Source: Deltaproteobacteria bacterium (lineage in GTDB: Bacteria; Desulfobacterota; Anaeroferrophillalia; Anaeroferrophillales; Tharpellaceae). From it: a DNA stretch of 40,754 nt. The first letter of the stretch is position 1. Each line of letters begins with the position of its first letter. The notes beneath the pieces are model-generated. The model was not told where the DNA came from. It did no database searches and saw nothing but the letters and a program-made list of their open reading frames with translations. The position numbers were made by a program, and so were the translations under genes. The stretch is from contig JAFGVI010000025.1 in the NCBI GenBank assembly GCA_016938065.1, positions 1-40,754 of the forward strand, written 5' to 3'. Shown here piece by piece: positions 24,418-34,576 of this stretch.

Positions 24418-27078
24418 ATGGTCAATATCCTGAAAAAAATATTCGGCAGCAAAAATGATCGCGAGATCAAGGCCATGCAGTTTCTCGTTAACCGCATCAA
24501 TGCTGAAGAGGAATCCCTTAAAACGCTCTCCGACAGTCATCTGCAGGGCAAAACACTGGAGTTCAGAGAGCGTTTTGCTCGGGGCGAGAGTCTGGATGAA
24601 CTTCTGCCGGAAGCCTTTGCGGTGGTGCGGGAAGCCGCAGTCAGAACCCTGGGGATGCGTCATTTTGATTCGCAGCTGATGGGAGGAATTGTGCTGCACA
24701 ACGGCAAAATTGCCGAGATGAAAACCGGTGAGGGTAAAACCCTGGCCGCGACCCTGCCGGTCTATCTCAATGCTCTGGCCGGCAAAGGGGTGCACGTCGT
24801 CACCGTCAACGATTATCTGGCCCGACGCGATGCCGCCTGGATGGGAAAAGTCTATGATTTCCTCGGGCTTTCGGTCGGCGTTATCCTGCACGAACTTGAT
24901 GATCGGCAGCGTCAGATTGCCTATGCCGCGGATATTACATACGGAACCAATAATGAGTTCGGTTTTGACTATCTGCGTGATAATATGAAATTTTCGCTTG
25001 AGGAGTATGCCCAGCGTCCACTCTATTACGCGATTGTCGATGAGGTTGACAGTATTCTGATCGATGAGGCGCGAACTCCGCTGATTATCTCCGGGCCGAC
25101 CGATGACAGTACTGAAAAATACTACGTTATCGATAAGGCGATGCGCAAATTGATTCAGCAGAATCAGGCTCTGCCCGAAGCTGTCGATTATGATGTGGAT
25201 GAGAAAAGCCGCTCCGCGACTCTGACGGAAGCCGGTGTGGCCCGGGTCGAGGATCTTCTGAAGGTCAATAATCTCTATGAGCCGACCCAGATTGAAACCC
25301 TGCACCATGTCAATCAGGCCTTGAAAGCCCATGTTCTTTTCAAGCGCGATGTTGACTATGTGGTCAAGGATGACAAGGTGGTTATCGTTGATGAATTTAC
25401 CGGGCGGCTGATGGATGGCCGGCGCTACAGTGACGGCCTGCATCAGGCGCTTGAAGCCAAGGAGGGGGTCAAGATTGAGCGTGAGAATCAGACCCTGGCC
25501 GGGGTTACCTTTCAGAACTATTTCCGCATGTATGAAAAACTGGCCGGGATGACCGGAACGGCCGATACCGAGGCGATTGAGTTTGAACAGACCTACGGTC
25601 TCTCGGTCGTGGTCGTGCCGACCAATATGCCGATGATCCGCAAAGATAATGCCGATGTCATCTTCAAGACCGGCAAGGAGAAGTATGAGGCCGTTGTGCA
25701 GGAGATTCTCGCCTGTCATGAGGCGGGTCAGCCGGTTCTCGTGGGAACGATCTCGATTGAAGATTCGGAATTTCTGGGCAAGGTTTTAAAACGCAAAGGG
25801 ATCAGGCACGAAGTTCTGAATGCTAAATTTCATGAAAAAGAGGCGGAAATCATCGCGCAGGCCGGGCGTAAAGGGGCGGTGACGATTGCCACCAATATGG
25901 CCGGGCGCGGCACCGATATTGTTTTAGGGGGCAACCCTGAGATGATGGCTAAAGCCAAACTTGATGATGAAATGAGTCTGGCGGAGCGCGAAGCCGTGAT
26001 TGCCGGATTCAGAAAACAGTGCGAGGCTGAACGCGAAGCGGTACTTGCGGCCGGCGGCCTGCATATTCTCGGCACTGAACGGCATGAGAGCCGGCGCATC
26101 GACAACCAGTTGCGCGGCCGTTCCGGACGTCAGGGCGATCCCGGTTCTTCGCGTTTCTATCTCAGTCTTGAAGATGATCTGATGAGGATTTTCGGTTCCG
26201 AGCGTATCGCCAAGGTTATGGATACCCTGGGTATTGAGGAAGGGGAACCGATCGAACATAAGATGATCTCCAAGGCGATTGAAAATGCCCAGCGCCGGGT
26301 TGAAGGTCACAACTTTGATATTCGTAAGCAGCTGCTCGAATATGATGATGTCATGAACAAGCAGCGGGAGACGATCTATGCTCTGCGGCGCGAGGTGCTG
26401 GGCAATGAAAACCTCAAGGAACTGGTGGTTGAATATGCTGAGGATGTGGTTGCTGAGATGCTGGAGGCCGCGACCGGCGGCTCCCGTAATCCGGCCGAAT
26501 GGGATCTGGCTTCCCTCGCCATCGGCCTGCAGCGTTCTTTCGCTTTGAGTGCTGATCTTGCTGAAGGTTCCGAGCTCGCTGCTCTCAATGATCCCGCCCG
26601 GCTGACCGCGGTGCTGCAGGAACAGGTGCGTCAGAGTTATGCCGCCCGGGAAGTTGATCTCGGGGCTGAAACCCTGCGTCAGCTTGAAAAAATTATTCTT
26701 CTGCATACCATCGACACCCTCTGGAAAGATCATCTTTACGCTATCGATCAGCTGAAAGAGGGCATCGGTCTTAGGGGCTATGGTCAGAAAGATCCCTTGC
26801 GTGAGTATCAGCGTGAGGGTTTTGAAATGTTTGCCGATATGATAGAACGGATTAAAGAGGATGCTGTCGGCCAGCTCTTCCATATTCAGGTGACCCGGGA
26901 AGAGGAGGTCGAAGAGCTCGACCATCAGGCTCGTCGGGAACATGAGATTGTTTTATCGCATGGCGGACGCCGTGAAGATGGTAAAAAAGTGCCGGTGGTC
27001 AGCGGTCAGAAGATCGGTCGTAACGATCCCTGTCCCTGCGGCAGCGGTAAAAAATATAAAAAATGCTGCGGCAAATAG
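24418..27078 (+). CDS. secA: Preprotein translocase ATPase SecA
   Basis: 886 aa, full length. Walker A is GEGKT (about 104-108) in [17 protein letters not shown], followed by [29 protein letters not shown] and [19 protein letters not shown]. The second motor half has [16 protein letters not shown] and [20 protein letters not shown]. The C-terminal zinc-binding tail is [20 protein letters not shown], which binds SecB and lipids. SecA drives protein export through SecYEG at the inner membrane. The ATG follows GAGGCAGGAAG. argJ starts 17 bp after the stop. The two hairpins upstream may regulate it; no SecM-like arrest peptide was found in the leader. Confidence 0.99.
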   Translation: MVNILKKIFGSKNDREIKAMQFLVNRINAEEESLKTLSDSHLQGKTLEFRERFARGESLDELLPEAFAVVREAAVRTLGMRHFDSQLMGGIVLHNGKIAEMKTGEGKTLAATLPVYLNALAGKGVHVVTVNDYLARRDAAWMGKVYDFLGLSVGVILHELDDRQRQIAYAADITYGTNNEFGFDYLRDNMKFSLEEYAQRPLYYAIVDEVDSILIDEARTPLIISGPTDDSTEKYYVIDKAMRKLIQQNQALPEAVDYDVDEKSRSATLTEAGVARVEDLLKVNNLYEPTQIETLHHVNQALKAHVLFKRDVDYVVKDDKVVIVDEFTGRLMDGRRYSDGLHQALEAKEGVKIERENQTLAGVTFQNYFRMYEKLAGMTGTADTEAIEFEQTYGLSVVVVPTNMPMIRKDNADVIFKTGKEKYEAVVQEILACHEAGQPVLVGTISIEDSEFLGKVLKRKGIRHEVLNAKFHEKEAEIIAQAGRKGAVTIATNMAGRGTDIVLGGNPEMMAKAKLDDEMSLAEREAVIAGFRKQCEAEREAVLAAGGLHILGTERHESRRIDNQLRGRSGRQGDPGSSRFYLSLEDDLMRIFGSERIAKVMDTLGIEEGEPIEHKMISKAIENAQRRVEGHNFDIRKQLLEYDDVMNKQRETIYALRREVLGNENLKELVVEYAEDVVAEMLEAATGGSRNPAEWDLASLAIGLQRSFALSADLAEGSELAALNDPARLTAVLQEQVRQSYAAREVDLGAETLRQLEKIILLHTIDTLWKDHLYAIDQLKEGIGLRGYGQKDPLREYQREGFEMFADMIERIKEDAVGQLFHIQVTREEEVEELDHQARREHEIVLSHGGRREDGKKVPVVSGQKIGRNDPCPCGSGKKYKKCCGK

Positions 27079-27095
27079 GGAGTCAGGGTACGGTT

Positions 27096-28307
27096 ATGTC
27101 GGAAAATATAAAAATCTGTCCGGGCTATAAGTTTGTCGGGGTTGCCAGTGGTCTGAAGAAGGCGGCGGGTGCGCTTGATCTGGCTTTGCTGTTAAGTGAC
27201 ACTCCGGCGGTGGCGGCCGCGGTTTTTACGAAAAATCGTTTTCCGGCGGCACCGGTTATCTACGGGCGTAAACTTCTGGCGGCCGGCCGCGACCTGCGGG
27301 CGGTTCTCATCAACAGCGGCAACGCCAATGCCTGTACCGGTCGTCAGGGAGAGGTGGATGTCGTGACCGTGGCCGAGTTTCTGGCGGCCGCCCTTCAGCT
27401 TGATCCGCAGGAGGTTTTCATCTCGTCGACCGGGGTTATCGGTGAACCTTTTCCGGTGACCAGGGTGCTGCGCGGTATTGAGTCCCTGCTGGCCGAACTC
27501 GAGCAGCAGGTTGCGGTTTCCGCCGCTCTGACGAGGGCTGCCCGGGCCATTATGACCACTGATAAGGCGCCTAAAGTTATCGGAATTGAAGTCGAAACCA
27601 GTCAGGGGACGGTGACGCTGACCGGGCTTGCTAAAGGGGCCGGGATGATCCATCCCGATATGGCGACGATGCTCGCCTATCTTTTGACCGACGCCAAGAT
27701 CGACCGGGAAATCTGGCAGGCGATGCTGCAGCGGGTTGTCAGTCAGAGTTTTAACCGGATCAGTGTCGATGGCGATATGAGCACCAATGACACGGTTCTG
27801 GCTCTGGCCAATGGGGTTTCGGGTTGCTCTCTGACGAATCCGGTTGATCTTGATCTTTTCGAAACCGCCCTTTTGCAGGTTGCAAACGCTCTGGCCCGAA
27901 TGATTGTCAAGGATGGTGAGGGTGCGACCAAAGTCGTAGAAATTACGGTTACCGGGGCAGCCAACCTTGCTGATGCTGAAAAAATCTGTCGGACGGTGGC
28001 CAATTCCGCCCTGGTTAAAACCGCTTTTTTTGGTCAGGACGCCAATTGGGGCAGAATTATTGCGGCCGTCGGTTATGCCGGGGTCGAGCTTGATTCAAGT
28101 CTGGTCAATATCGATTTTGATCAGGTCCGGGTGGTCAGTGGCGGGGTGCGCGACCCCCGATATCGGGAAGAGGCCGGGGCGGCGGTGTTGCGTCAGGCTG
28201 AATTTTCGGTTAAAATTGACCTTCAGTCAGGTGAAGATGAATTCACTCTTCTGACCTCCGATCTGACTCATGAATACGTTTCCATCAATGCCGACTATCG
28301 CAGTTGA
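27096..28307 (+). CDS. argJ: Glutamate N-acetyltransferase / ornithine acetyltransferase ArgJ
   Basis: 403 aa. Family segments are AAVFTKNRFPAAPV, LINSGNANACTG, the self-cleavage region KGAGMIHPDMATMLAYLLTD with the expected cut between Ala190 and Thr191, SFNRISVDGDMSTNDTVL and the C-terminal region with ANWGRIIAAVGYAG. Thr191 becomes the N-terminal nucleophile of the beta chain. It transfers acetyl from acetylornithine to glutamate in arginine synthesis. Whether it also uses acetyl-CoA cannot be read by eye. The ATG at 27096 was preferred over one at 27063 that would overlap the secA end; the Shine-Dalgarno before 27096 (CAGGGTA) is modest. Confidence 0.95.
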   Translation: MSENIKICPGYKFVGVASGLKKAAGALDLALLLSDTPAVAAAVFTKNRFPAAPVIYGRKLLAAGRDLRAVLINSGNANACTGRQGEVDVVTVAEFLAAALQLDPQEVFISSTGVIGEPFPVTRVLRGIESLLAELEQQVAVSAALTRAARAIMTTDKAPKVIGIEVETSQGTVTLTGLAKGAGMIHPDMATMLAYLLTDAKIDREIWQAMLQRVVSQSFNRISVDGDMSTNDTVLALANGVSGCSLTNPVDLDLFETALLQVANALARMIVKDGEGATKVVEITVTGAANLADAEKICRTVANSALVKTAFFGQDANWGRIIAAVGYAGVELDSSLVNIDFDQVRVVSGGVRDPRYREEAGAAVLRQAEFSVKIDLQSGEDEFTLLTSDLTHEYVSINADYRS

Positions 28308-28455
28308 ATAACAAAGTTTTACGTTTTTTAAAGTGAATAATTTTTTTCTGATTCTAGTACGGATCTTGCTCTTTATACCTCATGTTCTGCAATCTCAGTA
28401 CTGTTTATTCAGCTGTAGTCCAGCCATTTTTTATGATGAAAGGAGTGATTAGACG

Positions 28456-30036
28456 ATGAATTATGCCAACTATGCCTGCCTGCATGCCCGTAATCTGCCC
28501 AACAAGACCTGTCTGATTGAACGTACACCGGCGACCGGGGTGCGCCGGACCTTGACCTGGAAAGAGTTTAACCAGGCAATCAACCGGGTTGCCAACTATC
28601 TCAGCCAGAAGCTCCAGATCGGCCGGGGCGACTACGTCATGCATCTGCAGAATAACAGTCTGGAGTGGTTGATAAGCTACTACGCCATCATTAAACTGGG
28701 GGCGGTGGTGGTGCCGCTCAATTTTCGTTTTGTCGGCAGTGATATCAAATTTGCCGCTGAGGTCGCTCAGCCCAAGGCCTTTATTCTGGGGTCGGAGTTT
28801 CTGTCGGTGGTGGAGCCGGTACGTTCCGAGCTGCAGACCGTTAAGAGTTTTATCTGCGTCGGAGATAAGATCGGCGAGGGGATGCTTGATTATCGTGAGC
28901 TGGCCGCCTACGCCGATACGACGGAAGCTATTGTTGAGGTTGAGTCGGCGGCGGCTCTGGCGATGATGTTTACTTCCGGCACTACCGGCAAACCGAAACC
29001 GGTGCTACACACCCATTTCTCCCTGAATAATACAGCGATCGGTAACGGGATGAGCTATTTTGTCGAAAAAAATGACAACTATCTCTTCTTTCTGCCTCTC
29101 TACCACAGCGGGACGATGTTTCTCTGGGCCCCTTTTTACGCCACCGGAGCGACGGGCACCATTCTGCGCGATCTTAAAGATCCGAAATGGATTATCGAGG
29201 CTCTGGCCGAAGAAAAGGCTACCGATGTGCTCTTTGTCGTGCCGATTGCGGTCGGTATTCTCAATGCCATTGACAGGGGTGAGATTAAACTTGCCGACTA
29301 TGATCTTTCCGCCTGGAGATATATGGAGATCGGGGCGCAGCCGGTGCCTTTTGATGTGATGAAGCGCCTGGTCGAGACCCTGCCCTGTGCCGTCTCGAAT
29401 ATTTACGGCATCACCGAAGGCGGTGGCGGCGGCACCTTTAATCTCTATCCTGATGAGGTTCTGGCCCGGCCGGGTTCCATCGGGAAACCGACTTTCGGGG
29501 TCGAAGCCCGTCTTGTCGATTTTGCCGGCAATGAGGTTCCGCCGGAGGAGGTGGGTGAGTTGATTTTCAGAACGCCCCGGATGATGCAGGGTTATTTCGG
29601 CAATCCTGAGATGACGGCCGAATCATTAAAGGATGGCTGGCTCTACACTGGAGATCTTTTAAAAACCGATGCCGACGGCTACTACTATATAGTTGATCGC
29701 AAGAAAGATATGATCACCAGCGGTGGAGAAAATATCTTCCCGGTCGAGATTGAAGATGCCCTGATGGAGCATCCCGATGTCGATGATGTGGCCTGTATCG
29801 GCACCCCGGACGAGCGTCTGGTTGAAGCGGTGATGGCCATAGTCCAGCTTAAAGAGGGGCGCGCCCTGACTGCTGAAGAGCTGCTCGCCTTTGCCAAAAC
29901 CCGTCTGGCGACCTATAAGCTGCCCCGGGTCATAAAGTTCGACCAGGTCATGCGCAATCCCACCGGCAAACTGATGAAGCCTCAGATGCGTGAAAAATAT
30001 ACCGGCCGTAAGGAGGCTTTTCAGAGTCTGGTCTGA
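28456..30036 (+). CDS. AMP-forming acyl-CoA synthetase
   Basis: 526 aa, complete. ANL superfamily motifs: the P-loop MMFTSGTTGKPKPVLHTHF, YGITEGGGGGTF (A5), LYTGDLLKTDADGYYYIVDR (A7-A8), KKDMITSGGENIFPVEIE, and the C-terminal catalytic Lys in NPTGKLMKPQMRE. It activates a carboxylic acid through acyl-AMP to acyl-CoA. The overall pattern is like medium-chain or aromatic acid ligases, but no substrate can be assigned. An AAGGAG site lies before the ATG, 148 bp after argJ; that gap has no convincing promoter or hairpin. A strong terminator follows at 30079-30125. Confidence 0.94.
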   Translation: MNYANYACLHARNLPNKTCLIERTPATGVRRTLTWKEFNQAINRVANYLSQKLQIGRGDYVMHLQNNSLEWLISYYAIIKLGAVVVPLNFRFVGSDIKFAAEVAQPKAFILGSEFLSVVEPVRSELQTVKSFICVGDKIGEGMLDYRELAAYADTTEAIVEVESAAALAMMFTSGTTGKPKPVLHTHFSLNNTAIGNGMSYFVEKNDNYLFFLPLYHSGTMFLWAPFYATGATGTILRDLKDPKWIIEALAEEKATDVLFVVPIAVGILNAIDRGEIKLADYDLSAWRYMEIGAQPVPFDVMKRLVETLPCAVSNIYGITEGGGGGTFNLYPDEVLARPGSIGKPTFGVEARLVDFAGNEVPPEEVGELIFRTPRMMQGYFGNPEMTAESLKDGWLYTGDLLKTDADGYYYIVDRKKDMITSGGENIFPVEIEDALMEHPDVDDVACIGTPDERLVEAVMAIVQLKEGRALTAEELLAFAKTRLATYKLPRVIKFDQVMRNPTGKLMKPQMREKYTGRKEAFQSLV

Positions 30037-30078
30037 TGTGATCGGGTTGCGCCGGTCGGAAAGGTAGTTACGTTTCTC

Positions 30079-30125
30079 AAGCAAAAAAGCCGCAAGTGCA
30101 AACGCACCTGCGGCTTTTTTTGCTT
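30079..30125. terminator. Bidirectional terminator between the acyl-CoA synthetase and the selenoprotein gene
   Basis: AAGCAAAAAAGCCGCA (30079-30094) pairs with TGCGGCTTTTTTTGCTT (30109-30125), with a GTGC/GCAC inner pairing. The A and T runs on both sides suit both converging transcripts. Confidence 0.93.
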
Positions 30126-30157
30126 GCAGTTGACTGCGGCGTAATTCGTGCCGTTCC

Positions 30158-31492
30158 TCAGTGGGTGATCAGGTTGATGTCGTCGTCGAAGGAGAACTCC
30201 GGATCGGTGTTGGTGGTATGGCAGATGGTGCAGCTTTGTGACTCGATCTTCAGGCCATAGGGAAGATCAGGGTTTTTCAAGTGATCCTTGGCCGGGCCGT
30301 GACACTCTTCGCATTGAATGTTGAAGAGGTTCGGGGTGATTACCGGCGAACGAAAACCGTCTTTGCCATGTTCCTCACTGCCGGTAACGTGGCAGGGCAA
30401 ACAGTCCGGGCAGAAATCTTTGCATTTTTTCTGCAGGCTGGCATATGCCCGGGCATGCCGGGTGGTCTGCCATGAGGCTACAATCCGGGGGTGGCAGGTG
30501 CCGCAGGCTTGGTCACCGACATAGGCAATCTGAATCGGCAGCTCGGTGCCGGTGCCCTCTTTGTTTTTTTCGACATCAATATAATGCTGCCGGAGCCAGC
30601 TTTCATATTCATCGACCAGTTTGAGAATTTTGGGATCGGCGGCATAATCCTCTTTTCTTACATTGATAAGTTTATTGGTTGCCGGAGCGTTGGTCGCAAA
30701 ACTCCAGTCAAGATAACCCACCGTTTTGCCGTGATTATTATTTTTGACCAGCCAGCAGCCGTTGATATGCTCGCTCTCCGCCATGGTGCCCCGCTGCGTG
30801 GCGAGAATGGCGACATCAAGGCCGGCGACGCTGCGGACGAGCTGGCGGCCTTTGGCATCGGAAAAGTGGAGAATTGCGATGGCCAGATCATGCGGAATTT
30901 TTAGAATTTCTGCCAGGGCGGGTTCAGGTTCTTTGCACTGGAGGCCATGAATGGCCTTTTTCTCGAGATCGGGATCGATTAGCGCTGTGACCAGAATCTT
31001 TTTACCGTTGATTGTAAAAATTTTATAAGCTTCAAAGCCTGGAATCGGCTGACCGTCCAGGTTACCGCACAAAATTGTACTGTGGGGGGCATTCTCTTTG
31101 AGTGAGCTCATCATCTCACGTCCGTAAATCAACTCCTGAGCTCCCGGCGAAAAGATCTCGGTGCCGATCATTTCATAGCCCTGCAGGGCGGTCTTGAGGA
31201 GTTGACGATTGACCTCGAAGTCATTTTTGGTGGTTTGTTTGGTCAGATTGCCGCAATTGACAAACAGGCACTTGTCGGTGCCGGCATCGTGGCGCAGAAA
31301 GTCGATAACGGTTTTTTGCCGGGCCAGACCGCCCGTCTGTTTCTTGTGTCAGCCGCAGAGTTTGACATAGCCGGAGAGAGAGCCTATATAGATCAGGCGA
31401 AAATCAGGGGATTGCGCCTGACTGGCGGCAGGGCTGGAAAGGCAAAGCGTAAAATATAGAATAGAGAAAAAAAGTGCTGAAACTTTTACCAT
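30158..31492 (-). CDS. Probable selenoprotein: UshA/metallophosphoesterase-like domain fused to tetraheme cytochrome
   Basis: 444 aa if the TGA at 31351-31349 (codon 48) is read as selenocysteine. The ATG at 31492-31490 has an AAGGA site, and the protein opens with a signal peptide (VSALFFSILYFTLCLSSPAA). The TGA falls in KLCG-U-HKKQTGGLARQK, where relatives have a CGC...GGLARR motif, so it replaces a conserved Cys. The frame stays open through the TGA to the end with no other stop. The N-terminal half resembles 5'-nucleotidase-like phosphoesterases (ILCGNLDGQPIPGFEAYKI). The C-terminal third has four CxxCH heme motifs: CGTCH (330-334), CLPCH (364-368), CEECH (394-398), CTICH (421-425), as in cytochrome c554 relatives. 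It should be exported and heme-loaded in the periplasm. I recall that UshA-like selenoproteins have been reported; the substrate is unknown. A plain caller would start it at 31171 and lose the signal peptide. A nonsense mutation is the alternative. Confidence 0.85.
31318..31351 (-). promoter_or_regulatory. Bacterial SECIS-like stem-loop directly after the in-frame TGA
   Basis: Counting the U of UGA as 1, bases 17-21 (CGGGC) pair with 28-32 (GCCCG) around the loop GGUCUG at 22-27; a G15-C34 pair extends the stem past an A-G mismatch. From memory, the E. coli fdhF SECIS also begins UGACAC and has G22, G23, U24, C25, U26 in its loop, where G23 and U24 contact SelB. The bulged U17 of fdhF is not present here (position 17 is C). 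Confidence 0.75.
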
Positions 31493-31532
31493 ATCCGATC
31501 CTTGGTTTTTAAGTTAACTTGATATCGTCTGA

Positions 31533-31561
31533 ATACTAACTGAATGACTCTGGTTTTTCAA
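31533..31561 (-). promoter_or_regulatory. Candidate sigma-70 promoter of the selenoprotein gene
   Basis: On the minus strand TTGAAA (31561-31556), 17-bp spacer, TAGTAT (31538-31533). The leader to the ATG at 31492 would be about 35 nt. The -35 overlaps the palindrome at 31558-31573. Confidence 0.5.
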
Positions 31562-31573
31562 GAATTTTCTTGA
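31558..31573. promoter_or_regulatory. Perfect 16-bp palindrome between the selenoprotein gene and uvrA
   Basis: TCAAGAA, TT, TTCTTGA. It overlaps the -35 of the leftward promoter and ends 18 bp before the uvrA start codon. It does not match a LexA box known to me. Confidence 0.45.
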
Positions 31574-31591
31574 GCTTGAAAGTGGTGATCT

Positions 31592-34396
31592 GTGGAAGAG
31601 ATTATAATTAAAGGGGCCCGGGAACATAATCTGAAAAATATCAGCCTGGCGATTCCCCGGCGGCAGTTTGTGGTGATTACCGGCCTGAGTGGTTCCGGTA
31701 AATCGTCGCTCGCTTTTGATACGGTTTATGCTGAAGGCCAGCGTCGCTATGTTGAATCGCTTTCGGCCTATGCCCGTCAGTTTCTGCAATTGATGGAAAA
31801 ACCGGATGTCGATGAGATCACCGGGCTCTCCCCGGCGATCTCCATCGAGCAGAAAAGGGTTTCCCATAATCCCCGCTCAACCGTGGGAACCGTGACCGAG
31901 ATTTACGATTATCTGCGCCTGCTCTATGCTCGGGCCGGAGTGCCCCACTGCGGGCAATGCGGCAAGGCGATTACTTCGCAGACGGTCGACCAGATTGCCG
32001 AGACGATTGCAAAACTGCCGCTCGGAAGCAAACTGCTGGTTTTGGCGCCGCTCGTTCGGCGCCGTAAAGGAGAGTACCACACCCTGTTTGCCGAGCTGCA
32101 GAGTCAGGGTTTTTTGCGGGTCGAAGTTGACGGTGAGATCTGTCGATTAGATTCCGTGCCGCCGCTTGACCGTCAGCGCTACCACGATATTTCATTGATT
32201 GTCGATCGTCTGGCGGTTAATCCGGAAAGCCGGGGCCGTCTGGTTGATTCGCTGGAGCTGGCGATGGATAAAGCCGACGATCTGGTGGCCATTCAGATTG
32301 TCAACGGGGAACGCCTGCTCTTTTCGCGGCGTCTCGCTTGTATCGATTGCGGTTTGAGTTTTGCCGAACTGTCACCGCGGCTCTTCTCCTTTAATAATCC
32401 GCATGGGGCCTGTCCCGAGTGCAGCGGCCTGGGCCGGGATCTGGTTTTTGATGTCGATCTGATTGTGCCCGATCCTCATTTAGCCCTCAAGGATGGGGCC
32501 ATTGCGCCCTGGCGCCGCTCATACTCGTTCTATCTCAGTGAGGTACTGGAACCCCTGGCCCGGCACTATGCTTTTTCTCTGACGCACTCTTTTGCAGAGC
32601 TTGCCGAAAAGGTTAAAAAAATTATTTTCTGGGGTTCGGGCCGGGAAAAGATTCCCGGCCTGCTGGTCGATGGACGTTATAATAGTCTCTCTGAGAGAAT
32701 TTTTGAGGGGGTCATTCCGGCCTTGAAAAGGCGATATGAGAAAGCCGACGGTGAAAATGACAGTGAACTGCTGCGCTATCTTTCGCCTAAACCCTGTCCT
32801 TTGTGTCAGGGGGCGCGTTTAAATCGGGAGGCGTTGCAGGTCAAGATTGCAGATGTCAACATCTATGAATTGACCTGTTACTCCCTGCCGCAGACCCTTC
32901 ACTTTCTGACCACCCTCAAGCTGGAACCGGCGCGCCAGGCGATTGCCGGCCGCATTCTCGGCGAACTGGTTGCCCGGCTGCGTTTTCTGCTCGATGTCGG
33001 CCTCGACTATCTGACCCTGGAGCGGGCCAGCGCCACCCTTTCCGGGGGTGAGTCGCAGCGTATCCGCCTGGCGACCCAGATCGGCTCGGGACTGACCGGG
33101 GTTCTCTATGTTCTGGATGAGCCGAGTATCGGTCTGCACCAGCGTGATAACCGCCGTCTGCTTGACGCCCTGATGAAACTGCGCGACCTCGGCAATTCGC
33201 TGCTCGTCGTCGAACATGATCAGGAGACGATTATGGCGGCTGACCATGTCATTGATATGGGTCCCGGGGCCGGTCGCCTCGGCGGTGAGGTGGTGGCCCA
33301 GGGGACACCGGCTGAAGTTATGGCCGGGGAATCACTGACCGGCCTCTATCTCAGCGGCCGAGAAGAGATAGAAATTCCGGCCCGGCGCCGGCGGGATCAA
33401 GAACGTCAGATCGTCATCAAGGGGGCGATGCAGCACAACCTCAAGGGGCTCGAGATTGAATTTCCTCTAGGTCTTTTAGTTTGTGTGACCGGGGTCTCAG
33501 GCTCGGGGAAAAGCACATTGATTAACGAGACCCTTTATCCGGCTCTGCATAATCATCTTTATGGCGAACGCTTTCCGGTCGGAGCTTTCCAGGAGATTAT
33601 CGGTCTCGAGCAGCTCGATAAAGTTATCAGTATCGATCAGAGTCCGATCGGCCGGACACCACGCTCCAATCCGGCGACCTATACGGGCATCTTTACGCCG
33701 GTGCGCGAGCTTTTTGCCGGTCTGCCCGAAGCCCGGATACGCGGTTACAAACCGGGTCGTTTCAGTTTCAATGTCAAAGGCGGCCGCTGCGAAGCCTGTA
33801 AAGGGGACGGCGTGATGCGGGTCGAGATGCATTTTTTGCCCGATATCTTTGTTAAATGTGATGCCTGCGGGGGGCAGCGTTTTACGCGCGAAGTGCTTGA
33901 GATCCGCTATAAAGGTGCCAATATTTCTGAAGTTCTGGCGATGACTGTCAATCAGGCGGCGGAGTTTTTCGCGGCTGTGCCCAGAATCGTCGGCAAACTG
34001 GAGGTTCTGCAGGATGTGGGTCTCGGTTATCTCTCTCTCGGGCAGGCCGCGGTGACCCTTTCCGGCGGCGAAGCGCAGCGGGTGAAACTTTCGCGTGAAC
34101 TGGCCAAACGGGCGACCGGGCGTACCCTCTATCTCCTGGATGAGCCGACAACCGGCCTCCATTTCCATGACGTCAGACAGCTGCTCAACGTGCTGCAGCG
34201 GCTGGTGACCGCAGGTAACTCGGTGATCGTTATTGAGCATAACCTCGATATTATCAAGGCCGCCGATTATCTGATTGATCTCGGGCCGGACGGCGGCAGC
34301 GGCGGCGGGCAGCTTGTTGCCTGTGGCACCCCGGAAGAGGTAGCTCGGGTCAGAGAGTCGGCTACCGGTCAATATCTGCGGAAAATCCTGCCATGA
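31592..34396 (+). CDS. uvrA: Excinuclease ABC subunit A UvrA
   Basis: 934 aa, full length. Two ABC ATPase halves: Walker A GLSGSGKS at 31-38 and GVSGSGKST from 634; signatures [14 protein letters not shown] and [15 protein letters not shown]; Walker B segments [15 protein letters not shown] and [15 protein letters not shown]. Two zinc modules are present, CIDC...CPEC and CEAC...CDAC. UvrA recognises bulky DNA damage and loads UvrB. The start is GTG ([17 protein letters not shown] is the usual N-terminus), with a poor ribosome binding site. A palindrome lies 18 bp upstream. It is transcribed away from the selenoprotein gene. Confidence 0.99.
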   Translation: MEEIIIKGAREHNLKNISLAIPRRQFVVITGLSGSGKSSLAFDTVYAEGQRRYVESLSAYARQFLQLMEKPDVDEITGLSPAISIEQKRVSHNPRSTVGTVTEIYDYLRLLYARAGVPHCGQCGKAITSQTVDQIAETIAKLPLGSKLLVLAPLVRRRKGEYHTLFAELQSQGFLRVEVDGEICRLDSVPPLDRQRYHDISLIVDRLAVNPESRGRLVDSLELAMDKADDLVAIQIVNGERLLFSRRLACIDCGLSFAELSPRLFSFNNPHGACPECSGLGRDLVFDVDLIVPDPHLALKDGAIAPWRRSYSFYLSEVLEPLARHYAFSLTHSFAELAEKVKKIIFWGSGREKIPGLLVDGRYNSLSERIFEGVIPALKRRYEKADGENDSELLRYLSPKPCPLCQGARLNREALQVKIADVNIYELTCYSLPQTLHFLTTLKLEPARQAIAGRILGELVARLRFLLDVGLDYLTLERASATLSGGESQRIRLATQIGSGLTGVLYVLDEPSIGLHQRDNRRLLDALMKLRDLGNSLLVVEHDQETIMAADHVIDMGPGAGRLGGEVVAQGTPAEVMAGESLTGLYLSGREEIEIPARRRRDQERQIVIKGAMQHNLKGLEIEFPLGLLVCVTGVSGSGKSTLINETLYPALHNHLYGERFPVGAFQEIIGLEQLDKVISIDQSPIGRTPRSNPATYTGIFTPVRELFAGLPEARIRGYKPGRFSFNVKGGRCEACKGDGVMRVEMHFLPDIFVKCDACGGQRFTREVLEIRYKGANISEVLAMTVNQAAEFFAAVPRIVGKLEVLQDVGLGYLSLGQAAVTLSGGEAQRVKLSRELAKRATGRTLYLLDEPTTGLHFHDVRQLLNVLQRLVTAGNSVIVIEHNLDIIKAADYLIDLGPDGGSGGGQLVACGTPEEVARVRESATGQYLRKILP

Positions 34397-34460
34397 TTTT
34401 TCATGAAAATATTCTAACTGTTATTGATCGGCTTTGAGTGTTAGAAGAGCAACAAATTAT

Positions 34461-34489
34461 TTGACATAAGGAGTTGAAGCCGGTAAAGC
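34461..34489 (+). promoter_or_regulatory. Weak candidate promoter for the thioredoxin-like/M16 pair
   Basis: A perfect TTGACA (34461-34466) is followed after 17 bp by TAAAGC (34484-34489), a poor -10. It lies in the 180-bp gap after uvrA. Confidence 0.35.
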
Positions 34490-34576
34490 GATGCGGTTTT
34501 CGGCCCGTCAGTAGTTGTTTTTATAACTGTTTGCTTAAGCTTGATTATTTTTAACTCAAATTGGGAGACTTTTCTG

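Noticed and set aside
24148-25719. Long open frame (523 aa) on the minus strand
   Set aside because: It is antisense to the M23 peptidase and secA, both certain genes. The other long frames opposite secA (25924-26943) and uvrA (33497-34372) were rejected for the same reason.
30158-31171. A separate shorter gene starting at the Met codon at 31171
   Set aside because: It would have no signal peptide although it carries four heme sites, and no ribosome binding site was seen; the frame continues upstream through one TGA to a proper start at 31492.
31200-31459. Small plus-strand frame opposite the 5' end of the selenoprotein gene
   Set aside because: No domain and poor start context; it is the complement of a coding region with a better explanation.
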